Assembly (NCBI GenBank): GCA_964371075.1 | Contig: CAYJKN010000002.1 | Coordinates: 372,001-436,000, forward strand | DNA: 64,000 bases | Origin: UTCHB3 sp964371075 | GTDB lineage: Bacteria; Bacteroidota; Ignavibacteria; Ignavibacteriales; Ignavibacteriaceae | Reading direction: 5' to 3' | Shown: piece by piece, positions 18,301 to 27,100 of the stretch | Numbering within the stretch: position 1 is the stretch's first letter | How the letters are laid out: every line of letters starts with the position of its first letter | The notes under the pieces: generated by a model | What the model was told of the DNA's origin: nothing | What the model saw: only the letters and a program-made list of their open reading frames with translations | Database searches by the model: none | Made by a program: the position numbers and the translations under genes

Positions 18301-18503
18301 TGAATGTACTCAATCTTATGAACAGCGATTGGGGATACGACGAATCTGTATTCTCAACTTCAAATGTTGTAAGAATGATCAACAGAAGTGTTGGCGGAAA
18401 ACCTGTTTATTCATTCTCAGCCCCAACTTCCAATCTTCCTTGGGCCCCGAGTGACATTAACAGTCGCTGGGCTATGCAACTTGGTGTGAGATACACATTT
18501 TAG
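15366..18503 (+). CDS. TonB-dependent receptor, Oar-like, with N-terminal carboxypeptidase-regulatory-like domain
   Basis: An outer-membrane beta-barrel protein of 1045 residues. It has a signal peptide (about 1-24, ending LNAQ), a carboxypeptidase-regulatory/CNA-B-like domain (about 26-105; TVFGNVNDDKNAALPGVVI, NGSYNIYGLKPG), a plug domain (about 115-250; NLPTISRRFSDFSKLSPLF, IQIDGTQYNDLFG, VKLSGFTGGGINAITRSGTN) and a long barrel ending in the aromatic VRYTF, as outer-membrane proteins usually do. The overall form is that of Oar-type receptors of myxobacteria and bacteroidetes. No SusD-like gene is adjacent, so it is not a standard SusCD pair. It would import a TonB-dependent ligand of unknown identity. 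It has its own ribosome binding site and terminator, so it is monocistronic. Confidence 0.88.
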   Translation: MKFFYRLSLAALFLVIGSLQLNAQVTTATVFGNVNDDKNAALPGVVIRAKHLPTGTVYGTTARENGSYNIYGLKPGGPYEVIASYAGKKTVELKGVNLELGQNLRLDFVMVETSLVTEEVLVLAKSDPIMTETKTGSAQTVATETIENLPTISRRFSDFSKLSPLFSGSDLSAAGKSSRYNNIQIDGTQYNDLFGLGSSGTPGGQAGTNPISLDAIQEFQVVVAPYDVKLSGFTGGGINAITRSGTNTFSGSVFGYGRNQSFVGKSPDALKTAYPDFTEYQIGGRIGGPIMKDKLFFFASAELTNYTRPYANTSLATGAAGISAYGDSISTIMSGKGYDAGSYGSVDLKRPSTKIFARLDFNLNENNRLTLRHNFVDGADDILANRNRNNYLTFGSYTYRLASVTNSTVLQWNTTISNNMSNELIVGYTRIRDKRELPFAESPEIEIRQGGVTYTLGADRFSPANKLDQDIIEFTNNFTWNIGNHILTFGTHNEFYTFSNLFIRSFYGYYVFNSFEDFKNSKVGSYQRAFARSGDSYDNRPSADFSANQFGLYAQDEWQVNGALRLTFGVRVDIPTFPKTPAVNDSVSKYFSGYSTSGVPDGKLLFSPRAGFNLSLTEDRAAQLRGGLGIFTGKVPYVWISNNFANTGLLTAELSGGNGTVFSINPRVQPRVGDPGTGAPNLQSEINMVDPNFKFPQLFRINAAYDQKLPWEFVGSLEVIYSKTLNEVMYEKLNIRNYSTPTTIASELGRPVYGGTDAKNNNFRDVLSLKNTSEGYQMNFAIQFQRYVARGLSVNFGYTYGIAKDMNSTTSSQAVSQMRYNPVKGDPNNPELVTSLYEIKNRFFASVSYTHDFFANAPTTISLFYNGQSGAPFSFTVNGDLNNDGFDQNDLFYIPTAAELSSGSYQLGAVTGGAFVPSAAMYTQLESYIQNNEYLNSNRGTIAERNGARNPWRDIFDLRLAQDIPTFLNQKFTITLDILNVLNLMNSDWGYDESVFSTSNVVRMINRSVGGKPVYSFSAPTSNLPWAPSDINSRWAMQLGVRYTF

Positions 18504-18534
18504 GTATTAATTATTAATTATTAGGTATTAAGTT
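18503..18534 (+). repeat. AGGTATTAAGTATTA-family repeat, copy 3
   Basis: TAGGTATTAATTATTAATTA followed by TTAGGTATTAAG starts at the receptor's own TAG stop codon (18501-18503). An inverted copy lies at 18714-18746, next to the stop of the oppositely oriented nfu gene. Confidence 0.6.
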
Positions 18535-18563
18535 TAATAACTTAAGCTTTTACCAGACTATTA

Positions 18564-18595
18564 AAAGCTGCTCCGGAAACGGGGCAGCTTTTTTT
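18564..18595 (+). terminator. Rho-independent terminator of the TonB-dependent receptor gene
   Basis: AAAGCTGC (18564-18571) pairs with GCAGCTTT (18584-18591), followed by Ts. The stem is the same as at 2485 and 3916; only the loop differs. Confidence 0.9.
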
Positions 18596-18713
18596 ATTTT
18601 AAATTGGATATAATTTTGGAAGGGATGTGTGTAAAATTAATCTATCAAGGCATCAATGAAAAGAAATATCGGCTATTTTTACTTCTCAGTAAAGCCCGAA
18701 TCAGGAAAATTTA

Positions 18714-18746
18714 AATAATACCTGATACTTAATAATTAATACCTAA
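18714..18746 (-). repeat. AGGTATTAAGTATTA-family repeat, copy 4 (inverted)
   Basis: Read on the minus strand this is AGGTATTAATTATTAAG followed by TATCAGGTATTATT, closely matching copy 3. It lies immediately beyond the nfu stop. Confidence 0.6.
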
Positions 18747-18748
18747 AA

Positions 18749-19291
18749 TCAGTCAGGTATTACTTCAAGAGCAGGATGTACATCTCTTTTGAGAAGGCTT
18801 TCTATTGCAGAGAGGGTTCCTCTTTGTGCACTTGGGCAGCTTCCACAGGCACCTTGATAGCGAACCTTGAGAGAGTAGCCGTCAAGTCCCAGAATCTCTA
18901 GACCACCGCCATCATATGCAAGGGCGGGGACAACCTTTTTATTTAATACTTCAGATATCTGTTTTAGAAGTTCACTTGTGTTTTCATCCATACCTTCGGG
19001 TGTGGCTTCTTCAGGGATGAGTGTTTGATCAAATTTGCTTAGATAAGTAAGAAATGGTCTTTGAATCTTTCCCCAGTCGTAACCCTGTTTTTTTTCGATT
19101 GTAATAAATTTATCTGTGTAAAAAACTGAGGCAACACCTTCGAGAGCAAAAATGCCATTTGCAAGTGGATCATTTACGGCATCTTCAGGTGTACTGAATT
19201 GACGCGATGTAAAGTGAAGCAATTTCTGATTTAAGACAAATTTAATAGCGTGTGGATTAGGAGTAAGTTCAACATCAACTACGTGTAACAT
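18749..19291 (-). CDS. Nfu-type iron-sulfur cluster scaffold protein
   Basis: A protein of 180 residues with two domains. The N-terminal Nfu_N-like domain (about 1-90; ELTPNPHAIKFVLN, LANGIFALEGVASVFYTDKFITIEK) is followed by a linker and a C-terminal NifU-like domain (about 110-180) with the cluster-binding CGSCPSA motif (two Cys spaced by two residues). It is expected to carry and deliver Fe-S clusters in the cytoplasm. The start at 19291 was preferred over 19348 because AGAGGTG precedes it and the family begins at this point. Two short dyads lie upstream in the leader (CTGCC-TTT-GGCAG at 19323-19335 and an imperfect GTAC repeat near the ribosome binding site). It is divergent from the asparaginase gene. 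Confidence 0.9.
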   Translation of the reverse strand: MLHVVDVELTPNPHAIKFVLNQKLLHFTSRQFSTPEDAVNDPLANGIFALEGVASVFYTDKFITIEKKQGYDWGKIQRPFLTYLSKFDQTLIPEEATPEGMDENTSELLKQISEVLNKKVVPALAYDGGGLEILGLDGYSLKVRYQGACGSCPSAQRGTLSAIESLLKRDVHPALEVIPD

Positions 19292-19409
19292 ATTAACACC
19301 TCTGTACGGTATCGTACTTTGTTCTGCCTTTGGCAGGCGATTATTCAACTAAACAATTCAAATTTCCGTAATTTGCATTGCAATATAAATAATTTCCGGA
19401 CCGTAAGAT

Positions 19410-20381
19410 ATGAAAAAAATCATGATAGTTTTCACCGGAGGCACCATTTCGATGAAAGTGGATGCACAAACCGGCGGCGCAGTTCCTCACCTGACAGGGG
19501 GTGAAATAATTGATATGATCCCGGAGTTAAAATCGCTTGGAAGGGTTGATTTCTATGATTTTGGGAAATATCCGGGTCCTCACATTACCCCGGAACTGAT
19601 GTTTGAACTGGCATTAACAATTCAGCAGATGATCGATGAAAACGAATATGATGGTATCATAATTACACACGGCACCGACACACTTGAAGAGACAGCATAT
19701 TTCCTCGATCTTTATCTTGAATGCCACATCCCTGTGGTTTTAACCGGATCGATGAGAAACAGTTCTGACCCCGATTGGGATGGTCCCGCAAATTTGATCG
19801 ACTCAATATATACATGTCTAAATCCAAATTGCAGAGATATGGGTGTTTTGGTATGTTTAAATGGTGAAATCAATGCTGCAAGTGAGGTAACAAAAACCCA
19901 CACCGAAGATGAAGAGACATTCGCTTCACTGGATTTTGGAAGTCTTGGATTTGTGGACAGAGGGAGAGTTATTCTGAATCGGGCACCTCGTCGACTTGAA
20001 ACCATCAAAACAACCAAAATTAATTCAAATGTTGATCTGTTAAAATGTTACGCAGGGATGACCGACAAGTTTTTTAGATATTCGGCTGATTGTGGAGCAG
20101 ATGGAGTGGTGGTTGAAGCTTTGGGTGTGGGGAATGTACCCCCGGCAGTGTTTGAGGGAATTGAGTATGTATTGGAGAAGGGGATTCCTGTCGTTTTGGT
20201 GTCACGCTGCCCTGCGGGAGAAACCGATGACATCTACAGTTACCCCGGAGCCGGAAAGTGGTTAAGGGAGTCGGGGGTTTTATTTGCTGAATACTTAAAT
20301 GGGCAGAAGGCAAGAATAAAACTTATCCTTGCCCTCGGTAAAACCACTGATCCCGCAGAACTGGAACGGATTTTTTATTAG
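19410..20381 (+). CDS. L-asparaginase
   Basis: An enzyme of 323 residues that hydrolyses L-asparagine to aspartate and ammonia. The two catalytic triad regions are visible: TGGTIS (9-14, Thr12), HGTDTLEETAY (87-97, Thr89 and Asp90) and the Lys162 of VTKTHTEDE. No signal peptide is present, so it is cytoplasmic, as in type I enzymes. It begins divergently from nfu and ends in a 4-base overlap with the convergent sbcC gene (the shared TTAG carries both stop codons). Relaxed specificity for glutamine cannot be excluded. Confidence 0.92.
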   Translation: MKKIMIVFTGGTISMKVDAQTGGAVPHLTGGEIIDMIPELKSLGRVDFYDFGKYPGPHITPELMFELALTIQQMIDENEYDGIIITHGTDTLEETAYFLDLYLECHIPVVLTGSMRNSSDPDWDGPANLIDSIYTCLNPNCRDMGVLVCLNGEINAASEVTKTHTEDEETFASLDFGSLGFVDRGRVILNRAPRRLETIKTTKINSNVDLLKCYAGMTDKFFRYSADCGADGVVVEALGVGNVPPAVFEGIEYVLEKGIPVVLVSRCPAGETDDIYSYPGAGKWLRESGVLFAEYLNGQKARIKLILALGKTTDPAELERIFY

Positions 20382-22816
20382 GTGGCGAACCGTGTTTCTA
20401 TTTTACTATAATCACCTGATTTCGATATAGTTATTCGATTCGGGAATTGTTCTTCAACATCTTTGTTGTGTGCCACTATAAATACCTGATTGAACCATTT
20501 AGAGATATTGTGAAGAGAACTCATCAATTCACCCCGGCGATTTTCGTCCTGTGAGCCAAAAACCTCGTCGAGTGCGAGAAAACCAAGGTTGCCACCACCA
20601 TTATTTTTGATGATATACTGGCTGATTGCAATTCTCAAACATACTGCCACCAGGTCTTTTTCACCACCTGAAAGAGTTTCAACCAGAACTTCCTTATCGT
20701 CACGATTTACGAATATTTCAAATGATCCCTGATCGATTCTGAGGTTGTCGTATCTTTCTCCGGTTATTTGCCTGAAAAGTTCATTTGCTTTCGTTGAAAT
20801 CCCCGGTAGGGCAGTTGACATCACCTTCACCTTAAACAAATCTATCATTCCATTGTATCGTCTGTACAGTTCCAATTCATTTACTTTTTCCCGGTATTCA
20901 GATTTGCGAACTTCATTATCGTTGATTCTGGAGTCGATGTTATTAATTTCTGTTTTTACAGAGTTAAGCTCAACATTTGTTGAATTGTGTTCATTTACAG
21001 CTTTCAGGTGTTCAGCATCTTTTAATCTGAAGTCTGATTCACCGACTGTGATTAAATCTTTGTTGAAATCAAGATTTGATTGTTCTTGCTGTTTGAGAAG
21101 TAGTTTGCTGTTTAGCACCTGCAATTCAGCTTGAATTTCCACAAGTTTTTGCTGTTTTGCGGGTAGAGTCCCAACTTTCCCCATCATTTTTTGATATCGG
21201 TTATTCTCAATTTTTGTTGCATCAAGTTGTTCAACAACATCGTTATACTTCAGCTGATCAAAATCACGGTTTCCCACTGCATTCAGATCATGATCGGCTG
21301 AGTCGATAGCCTGTTTCGTTGATTCAATTTGGGCAGTCAGATTGTTTTTCAGAGCGATATCAGTTTGTAACTTTGATTTTCGACTGACTAAAGCCTCTCT
21401 CTCAGTCTCGATAACCTTCATTTCATTCTGTTTTTTACTTAGAGAATCCTGTAGTTCGGAGAGTCTAACAGAAACTTGACTGATTTTGTCATTAAGACTA
21501 CTGATTTCTGAATTATACTTTGTAACGAGAAGCGGTTTTTGAGTGCCAAGCTCTCTTTCACATTCAGGACAGGGGGCAGATTCATCGAGACCGTTGATAT
21601 GTTTTAATCTTTTTTCCTTTTCCTTCAACTGCGACTTATAGCCGGCGATTTCTCTGTCGAGGTCACTTATGTTGGCGTTAAGGATATTAATATTCTCTTC
21701 GAAGTTTAGTTTTAGTTGGTTGTTTGTGGTTAACAACCCCTCTACACCAGTATTAGTAGTAATTGAAGCTTCTATATCTTTAAGTTTTTTCTCAAGTTCC
21801 AGGAGGGAAAGTTCCAGCTTTGTCTTCCCAGCTTGAATACTGTCGTAGCGTGTTTTATTCTCCTTTTTGCTTTGCAAGTCCAACAATTCAGCTTCCAGTT
21901 TTGACAATTGAGCCACGACAGGAGCGAGTTTTTGCGCCTTAATTTGTAGTTGAGTCAATTCTGTAATTTCCTGATTTGTCGAGTTAATCATCTCATTTGA
22001 GTTCAAAATTGAAGTTTTTAGCCCGGTTATAATTATCTCAATTGCCGTGAACTGTTGTTCTATTGCCCTCAGATTGTCCAAACTTTTGCGGGCATTTTCT
22101 TTCTTTTTAAGCATTGAAGTTACAACTTTTGCTTTGTCTGCGAGTTGAGATTCGAGGGTTTCAAGTTGTGATAATTTTATTTTCTTCAACTCATCCAGTT
22201 CATTTGCCACTTCATCTGAAACCAGCTTTTGGGAGAGGTCCTGAACAACGGCATTTTTCGCTTTAATAATTTCGCCTACTCTTTTGCTTAGTTTATCGAG
22301 TCTGTCGAACCCGAGCATCTTTCTTATTTCCAACTCCCGTTCTTTTATTCCCGAAGCGATCAGACCGGCGGTCTCTTTTTGTTTGGCAAAAAAGGAGTTG
22401 ATAAAACTTTTCCTGTCAACTTTTATAATTTTATGGACATCTTTCCTCACATTCACAACCTGCTCACTAATTACTTCATAGTGATCCGGTGTTAAAGACT
22501 CGTTCCATTTATAAAATGTGGCAGAGGCAGTAAGGTTTTTGTTTCCCGCCAGGGTTCTTGTTATCTTATAGATTTCACCTCTCTCTGCAAACTCAAGGAT
22601 AACTTCCACCTTCTCTTTATCACCGGCTTTATCATTCTTTAGGAGCGGAAGTGCAACATCGGCAGATGAACCAAAGAGGGCAAATGTGATAGCGTCAAAA
22701 ATTGTGGATTTCCCGGCACCATTACTTCCCACAAGTCCGGTTAAACCATCGGGGAAGTTTATAAATACATCGCGGTATTGTTTAAAATTTTTCAGAGAGA
22801 GAGTCTTAATTATCAT
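20378..22816 (-). CDS. sbcC: SbcC/Rad50-type SMC-like ATPase
   Basis: The ATPase subunit of the SbcCD (Mre11-Rad50-like) nuclease, which opens and trims DNA ends and hairpins. It has Walker A GSNGAGKST (about residues 30-38), long coiled coils on both sides of a zinc-hook motif CPEC (near 415), the ABC signature LSGGEKDLVAVCLRIAIS (near 715) and Walker B FLALDEVFGSQDENRRGEL (near 750). At about 812 residues it is shorter than E. coli SbcC (over 1000) and closer to archaeal Rad50 length. I place the start at the fourth codon of the longest frame (22816) because AGGA lies about 8 bases upstream; 22825 is possible. It overlaps sbcD by about 11 bases. Confidence 0.92.
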   Translation of the reverse strand: MIIKTLSLKNFKQYRDVFINFPDGLTGLVGSNGAGKSTIFDAITFALFGSSADVALPLLKNDKAGDKEKVEVILEFAERGEIYKITRTLAGNKNLTASATFYKWNESLTPDHYEVISEQVVNVRKDVHKIIKVDRKSFINSFFAKQKETAGLIASGIKERELEIRKMLGFDRLDKLSKRVGEIIKAKNAVVQDLSQKLVSDEVANELDELKKIKLSQLETLESQLADKAKVVTSMLKKKENARKSLDNLRAIEQQFTAIEIIITGLKTSILNSNEMINSTNQEITELTQLQIKAQKLAPVVAQLSKLEAELLDLQSKKENKTRYDSIQAGKTKLELSLLELEKKLKDIEASITTNTGVEGLLTTNNQLKLNFEENINILNANISDLDREIAGYKSQLKEKEKRLKHINGLDESAPCPECERELGTQKPLLVTKYNSEISSLNDKISQVSVRLSELQDSLSKKQNEMKVIETEREALVSRKSKLQTDIALKNNLTAQIESTKQAIDSADHDLNAVGNRDFDQLKYNDVVEQLDATKIENNRYQKMMGKVGTLPAKQQKLVEIQAELQVLNSKLLLKQQEQSNLDFNKDLITVGESDFRLKDAEHLKAVNEHNSTNVELNSVKTEINNIDSRINDNEVRKSEYREKVNELELYRRYNGMIDLFKVKVMSTALPGISTKANELFRQITGERYDNLRIDQGSFEIFVNRDDKEVLVETLSGGEKDLVAVCLRIAISQYIIKNNGGGNLGFLALDEVFGSQDENRRGELMSSLHNISKWFNQVFIVAHNKDVEEQFPNRITISKSGDYSKIETRFAT

Positions 22817-23960
22817 TTCCACCATCCTGTGCTATAATATCATCAAATAATTCTTTAGTGAGTTCTTCAAATTTTTTGAATTCCTCTTCATCCGTGAATC
22901 CGGCTCTAAGGTCGGCAAGAAGTTTATCGACCAACGACTCACCTCCATCATTGTCATCAGATTCGACAGGAGTTTGTCCTTCCAATAGTTTCTTTAATTT
23001 TAGAACCAGACAATCTCCTGTAATTTCTAAAATATCGTCGCGCATAATTTCATAATATCTTGTATCCTTAACCTTCCCCAGTACCACCTTCACGATTGCC
23101 TCTTTCAGGTCTCTTCCTTTTGTAATCTTACGAATCTCGTCAAGGATAGCTTCTTTTGTTTTTTTCGAACAGTCATTGATTGTGATATTCAGATATTCCC
23201 TGGTCTCAATTTTTTGAAAGTTTAGTGTTGTTTTATCACCATCAATGGTTACTTCAACAAAACCTTTGTCGTGATCGGCTTCACTCGCGTTGATTCTTTC
23301 AGTAGAGCCAGAATAACAGACATTTCCATAGCTCTTCATATGGTTAAAGCGATGCCAGTGACCGAGAGCCACATAATCAAAATCTTTCAGCACCTCAAGT
23401 CTGTCCGCAGGGAACATACCTCCGCCCGGTTCCTCTTCCTTGAAGATTGAGACCGGCATTGAAAGGTGCATCATAAGGATATTGGGTTTTGTTTTGTCGA
23501 TTACGGCAATCTTGTTGATTTCTTCAAGATGATTTTGCGAGAAGTTGATGTGGGGAAGGGCATGGAGAATAAAAGTACCACAATCCTGAACAGTATATTT
23601 TTGGTCGTAAAAAATTTTGCAGCCCGGAAACATTTCATAAATTTCATGAATGGCGCGGGTATCTTCCGACTTTGGCAGGTCGTGGTTTCCGGCGATCATA
23701 TAAAAAGGGATTCCTGCATCTGAAAGTCGTTTAAATTGTTTAGCGGCTTCAATAATCGCTTTGTTGTAGGGTGATGGGCGATGGAAAAAATCGCCGGTGT
23801 GGATCACAAAATCGGGTTTTGATGCAATTGCGTGGTCTATAACTGCGGCTACAGTTTTATAGGCATCTTCTTCCCGTGCCTTTTGAACAGAAAAATCGTC
23901 AGAAGTATAATCAACAAACCCCAAATGCGAATCTGAAAAATGGATAAACCTTAATTTCAT
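22806..23960 (-). CDS. sbcD: SbcD/Mre11-type exonuclease subunit
   Basis: A manganese-dependent nuclease subunit of 384 residues with the calcineurin-like phosphoesterase fold. The metal-binding motifs are present in order: FSDSHLG (Asp10, His12), HTGDFFHRP (Asp57), AGNHD (Asn92-His93), MMHLS and GHWHRF near residue 200. The C-terminal capping region ends in an acidic stretch. GAGGAACA precedes the ATG at 23960. The gene overlaps sbcC and forms a two-gene operon with it. A promoter-like TTG-N21-TAAGTTTC lies upstream. Confidence 0.93.
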   Translation of the reverse strand: MKLRFIHFSDSHLGFVDYTSDDFSVQKAREEDAYKTVAAVIDHAIASKPDFVIHTGDFFHRPSPYNKAIIEAAKQFKRLSDAGIPFYMIAGNHDLPKSEDTRAIHEIYEMFPGCKIFYDQKYTVQDCGTFILHALPHINFSQNHLEEINKIAVIDKTKPNILMMHLSMPVSIFKEEEPGGGMFPADRLEVLKDFDYVALGHWHRFNHMKSYGNVCYSGSTERINASEADHDKGFVEVTIDGDKTTLNFQKIETREYLNITINDCSKKTKEAILDEIRKITKGRDLKEAIVKVVLGKVKDTRYYEIMRDDILEITGDCLVLKLKKLLEGQTPVESDDNDGGESLVDKLLADLRAGFTDEEEFKKFEELTKELFDDIIAQDGGNDN

Positions 23961-24013
23961 ATTTCTGTGTTCCTCGTTTTATTCTTTAAAATTTCTCATA
24001 ATATTATAGAATG

Positions 24014-24045
24014 GAAACTTAAACATTTTTCCGGATCGAAATCAA
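24014..24045 (-). promoter_or_regulatory. Candidate promoter of sbcDC
   Basis: On the minus strand, TTG (24045-24043), a 21-base spacer, then TAAGTTTC (24021-24014). It matches the Bacteroidota consensus except for the last base and a slightly long spacer. Confidence 0.35.
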
Positions 24046-24150
24046 GAAAAAAGTATCACATCCGTTTTTTTTATTTTTGTGTAATTTAAAAGTCGTTATT
24101 AATAAAATTATGAATTTTCATTTCGTTCGAAGAGGTTGAGAAAATTTCGG

Positions 24151-24164
24151 GTCAAACGTTTGAC
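24151..24164. promoter_or_regulatory. Palindrome upstream of the GH57 gene, possible operator
   Basis: GTCAAACGTTTGAC is a perfect 14-bp palindrome with a central CG, the shape of LacI-family operators. It is 31 bases before the start of a secreted starch-type enzyme. It differs from the operators at 41336 and 41361, so another regulator would be needed. Confidence 0.45.
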
Positions 24165-24194
24165 GACCCGTATAGAACCAAAAGGTTAAAAATC

Positions 24195-27100
24195 ATGCTA
24201 AAATCTAAATATACTCTGATATTAATAGTATTTATGTTGATCTCATTTACTGATACTTTTTCTCAGGAAAATCAGACAAACAACTCCAAAGTTAATCCGC
24301 CAATCTACATTGCTTTCCTTTGGCACATGCATCAACCGATCTACTGGCCCTACGAAAGTGTGGTTCAAACAGATGCAAACGGACGCTTTCCATTCTCAGT
24401 AACAGACATTCATAACCAAAGAACAGGTCCCTATACATCCTGGCCTAAAAATGCAGTTCAAAAAGGTATCAGTGCAAATATGCCCCACTTTGGGTCGCAG
24501 GTGAGTTTCACAGGTTCACTAATCGAGAATTTGAATGCACTTGAAGCAAATGGAAATGGCAATTTTTTCAATTGGAAATCAAATTGGAATTTTATTAAAA
24601 ACCAGACCACTTCACTTGGTAATTCGAGGATGGATATGGTTGGTTTCGGCTATTTCCACCCGCTGATGGGTTTGATCGATTATAAAGATATCAGAATGCA
24701 AATTCAGTGGCACAAACAGATTTTTGCCCAAAACTTTCCGGGAGGTTATTCAAAAGGTATCTTCCCGCCTGAAAACGCATTTGTTGACAGGATGATCCCT
24801 GCTCTCGCAGATGAAGGTCTCAACTGGGTTTTAGTGGATAATGTCCATTTCGACAGGGCAGCACAGGGATATCCTTTTAACACGGGTGGTAACATCTATG
24901 AACCAAACAAAGCTGATGTGCTTAATCCCAATCCCAATGACTGGCTGGCACTTCAGAATATCTGGGCTCCAACAAGAATTTCGGCGGCCTGGGGTCACAG
25001 ACCTCACTATGTTGAATATGTTAATCCCGCAACGGGACAAAAATCGAATATCATTGCAATCCCGGCATCCCGCTATCTCGGAAACGAAGATGGAAGAGGT
25101 GGATTTGGGGCTTTAAATTACGAATCGGTAATCAGTCAGTTTGAACAGTTTAACACCGACCCAACAAAACCGATATTAATTGTTTTACACCACGATGGTG
25201 ATAATTACGGTGGTGGAACAGATTCATATTACGGATCAAACTTTCAAAATTTTGTAAACTGGTTAAGTGCAAATCCATCAAGATTTGTTTGTACAACAAT
25301 AGAAGATTACCTCGAAATGTTCCCTCCTGACTTAAATGCCCCAATTCATATTGAATCAGGAAGCTGGTCGGGTGCCGATAATGGTGATCCTGAGTTCAAA
25401 AAATGGCTTGGCGATCCGGGAAGTGATGGTTACAGTCCAGATATTAACAGTTGGGGTGTTTTAACTGCAGTTCAGAACCATGTTGCGATGGCGGATAATG
25501 TAAATCCGAGTGCAACAAACACTTACAATGCCTGGAAATATTTACTTGTTAGTGAAGCTTCCGATTACTGGTATTGGGATGGTTCACTCGGCGGAATTTG
25601 GGATTCAAACCCTACTCGTGGCGCCAATCAGGCGGTGAATTTTGCAAACAGTGTTATCACCGGTGCACCCGACAATACCAAACCAACAATTTTTATTCCA
25701 CAAAGAGAACCTTATAATCCCGGTGCAACCGAGTGGAACCAGCAGCAGCCTTCCGATTTTAAGGTATGGACTTATGCCTACGATGTAAAAGGACTCAAAT
25801 CTGTAAAACTCTATTATCGTGAAGATCTTGATGGCGAAAACTCACTGTCTTCAGTTCAGAATGAGACTTATGCAGGCGGTGCAGAAGTTGGAGCATGGAC
25901 AACAATAGACATGCCCGGTGTGACAAAAATATCGATGACCAATCCGATGCCCCTCGTAAAAGCAAAAGAGTATTCTGCTGTTATCGCCGGTATTTCAAAC
26001 AAACTTGTAGATTATTATGTAGAAGCCATCGATAGTAATAATAATGTTGCTACCACGCCAATTCAGCATGTCTGGGTTGGGGCATATACACCCGGTGGCG
26101 GTGGTGGAACGGGTGTGAGTACCATTACATGGATGCCATCGGCCCCCACAAAAAATGATACAATTACTGTCACAATAACCAAAGCTGTTCAGGGAGCAAA
26201 ACTTCATTGGGGATTAAATCCACAAGGTTCAAACTGGACAACACCAAATCAGGTCTATTGGCCTACGGGAACAGTGTTGTTTAACGGAACAGGGCCGGCG
26301 GTTGAAACTGCATTTGCCGGTCCATCATCCGACAGTCTGCTTACAATCAAGATTGGTCCTTTTAATAACAGTGCCCAGGAAGTTAACGGGGTTGCCTTTG
26401 TAATTCACTACAACGACAATACATGGAACAACAATAACGGTCAGGACTTTAAGATCAACTTTGGTGGTGGTGGAACAGGAAGTAACTTTGTTATCGATGG
26501 TGTGCTCGATCAACAGGCTGTTTCAGTAGGATCAAACAGCGGAGCAAATCTCTATCTGGGATGGAATAATGGTAACTTGTATGTAGCAACCCAGGCAGCT
26601 CCCACTCAAGGGAAAGATGTTTTTATTGTAATTTCCGACTCCCTTAGAAACCCAATCCCGGCAATGTGGGCAAAAGGTGGAACAGTCCCTGGATGGTCAC
26701 TATACCTCGCAAACGAGAGCACCAACAACTATACCGCATGGTTTGATGCTTCGTCAAATCCTGAAAAAGCGTCAGGACAAACCCTTGAAGGACTTGTGAA
26801 CATTCAGAATGAGTTTGGTTATACTCCTTCGAAGCTTTACATCGCCGTACTTCAATACGGGACACAAGATGCCGGAGCACTTCAAAATCAGGTACCGGCA
26901 GGAAACGGTAATGGAAATGTTGAATCCGGAGAACTTTACCAGTTTGATTATACACTAACATCTGTTAAAGAGATAAGTCTTAGTGATTTAACTCCATCGG
27001 ATTATGGATTAAGTCAAAATTTCCCAAATCCATTTAATCCATCTACAACTCTTCAATATTCTGTGAAAGAACCGGGAAAAGTAACACTTGCAGTTTACGA

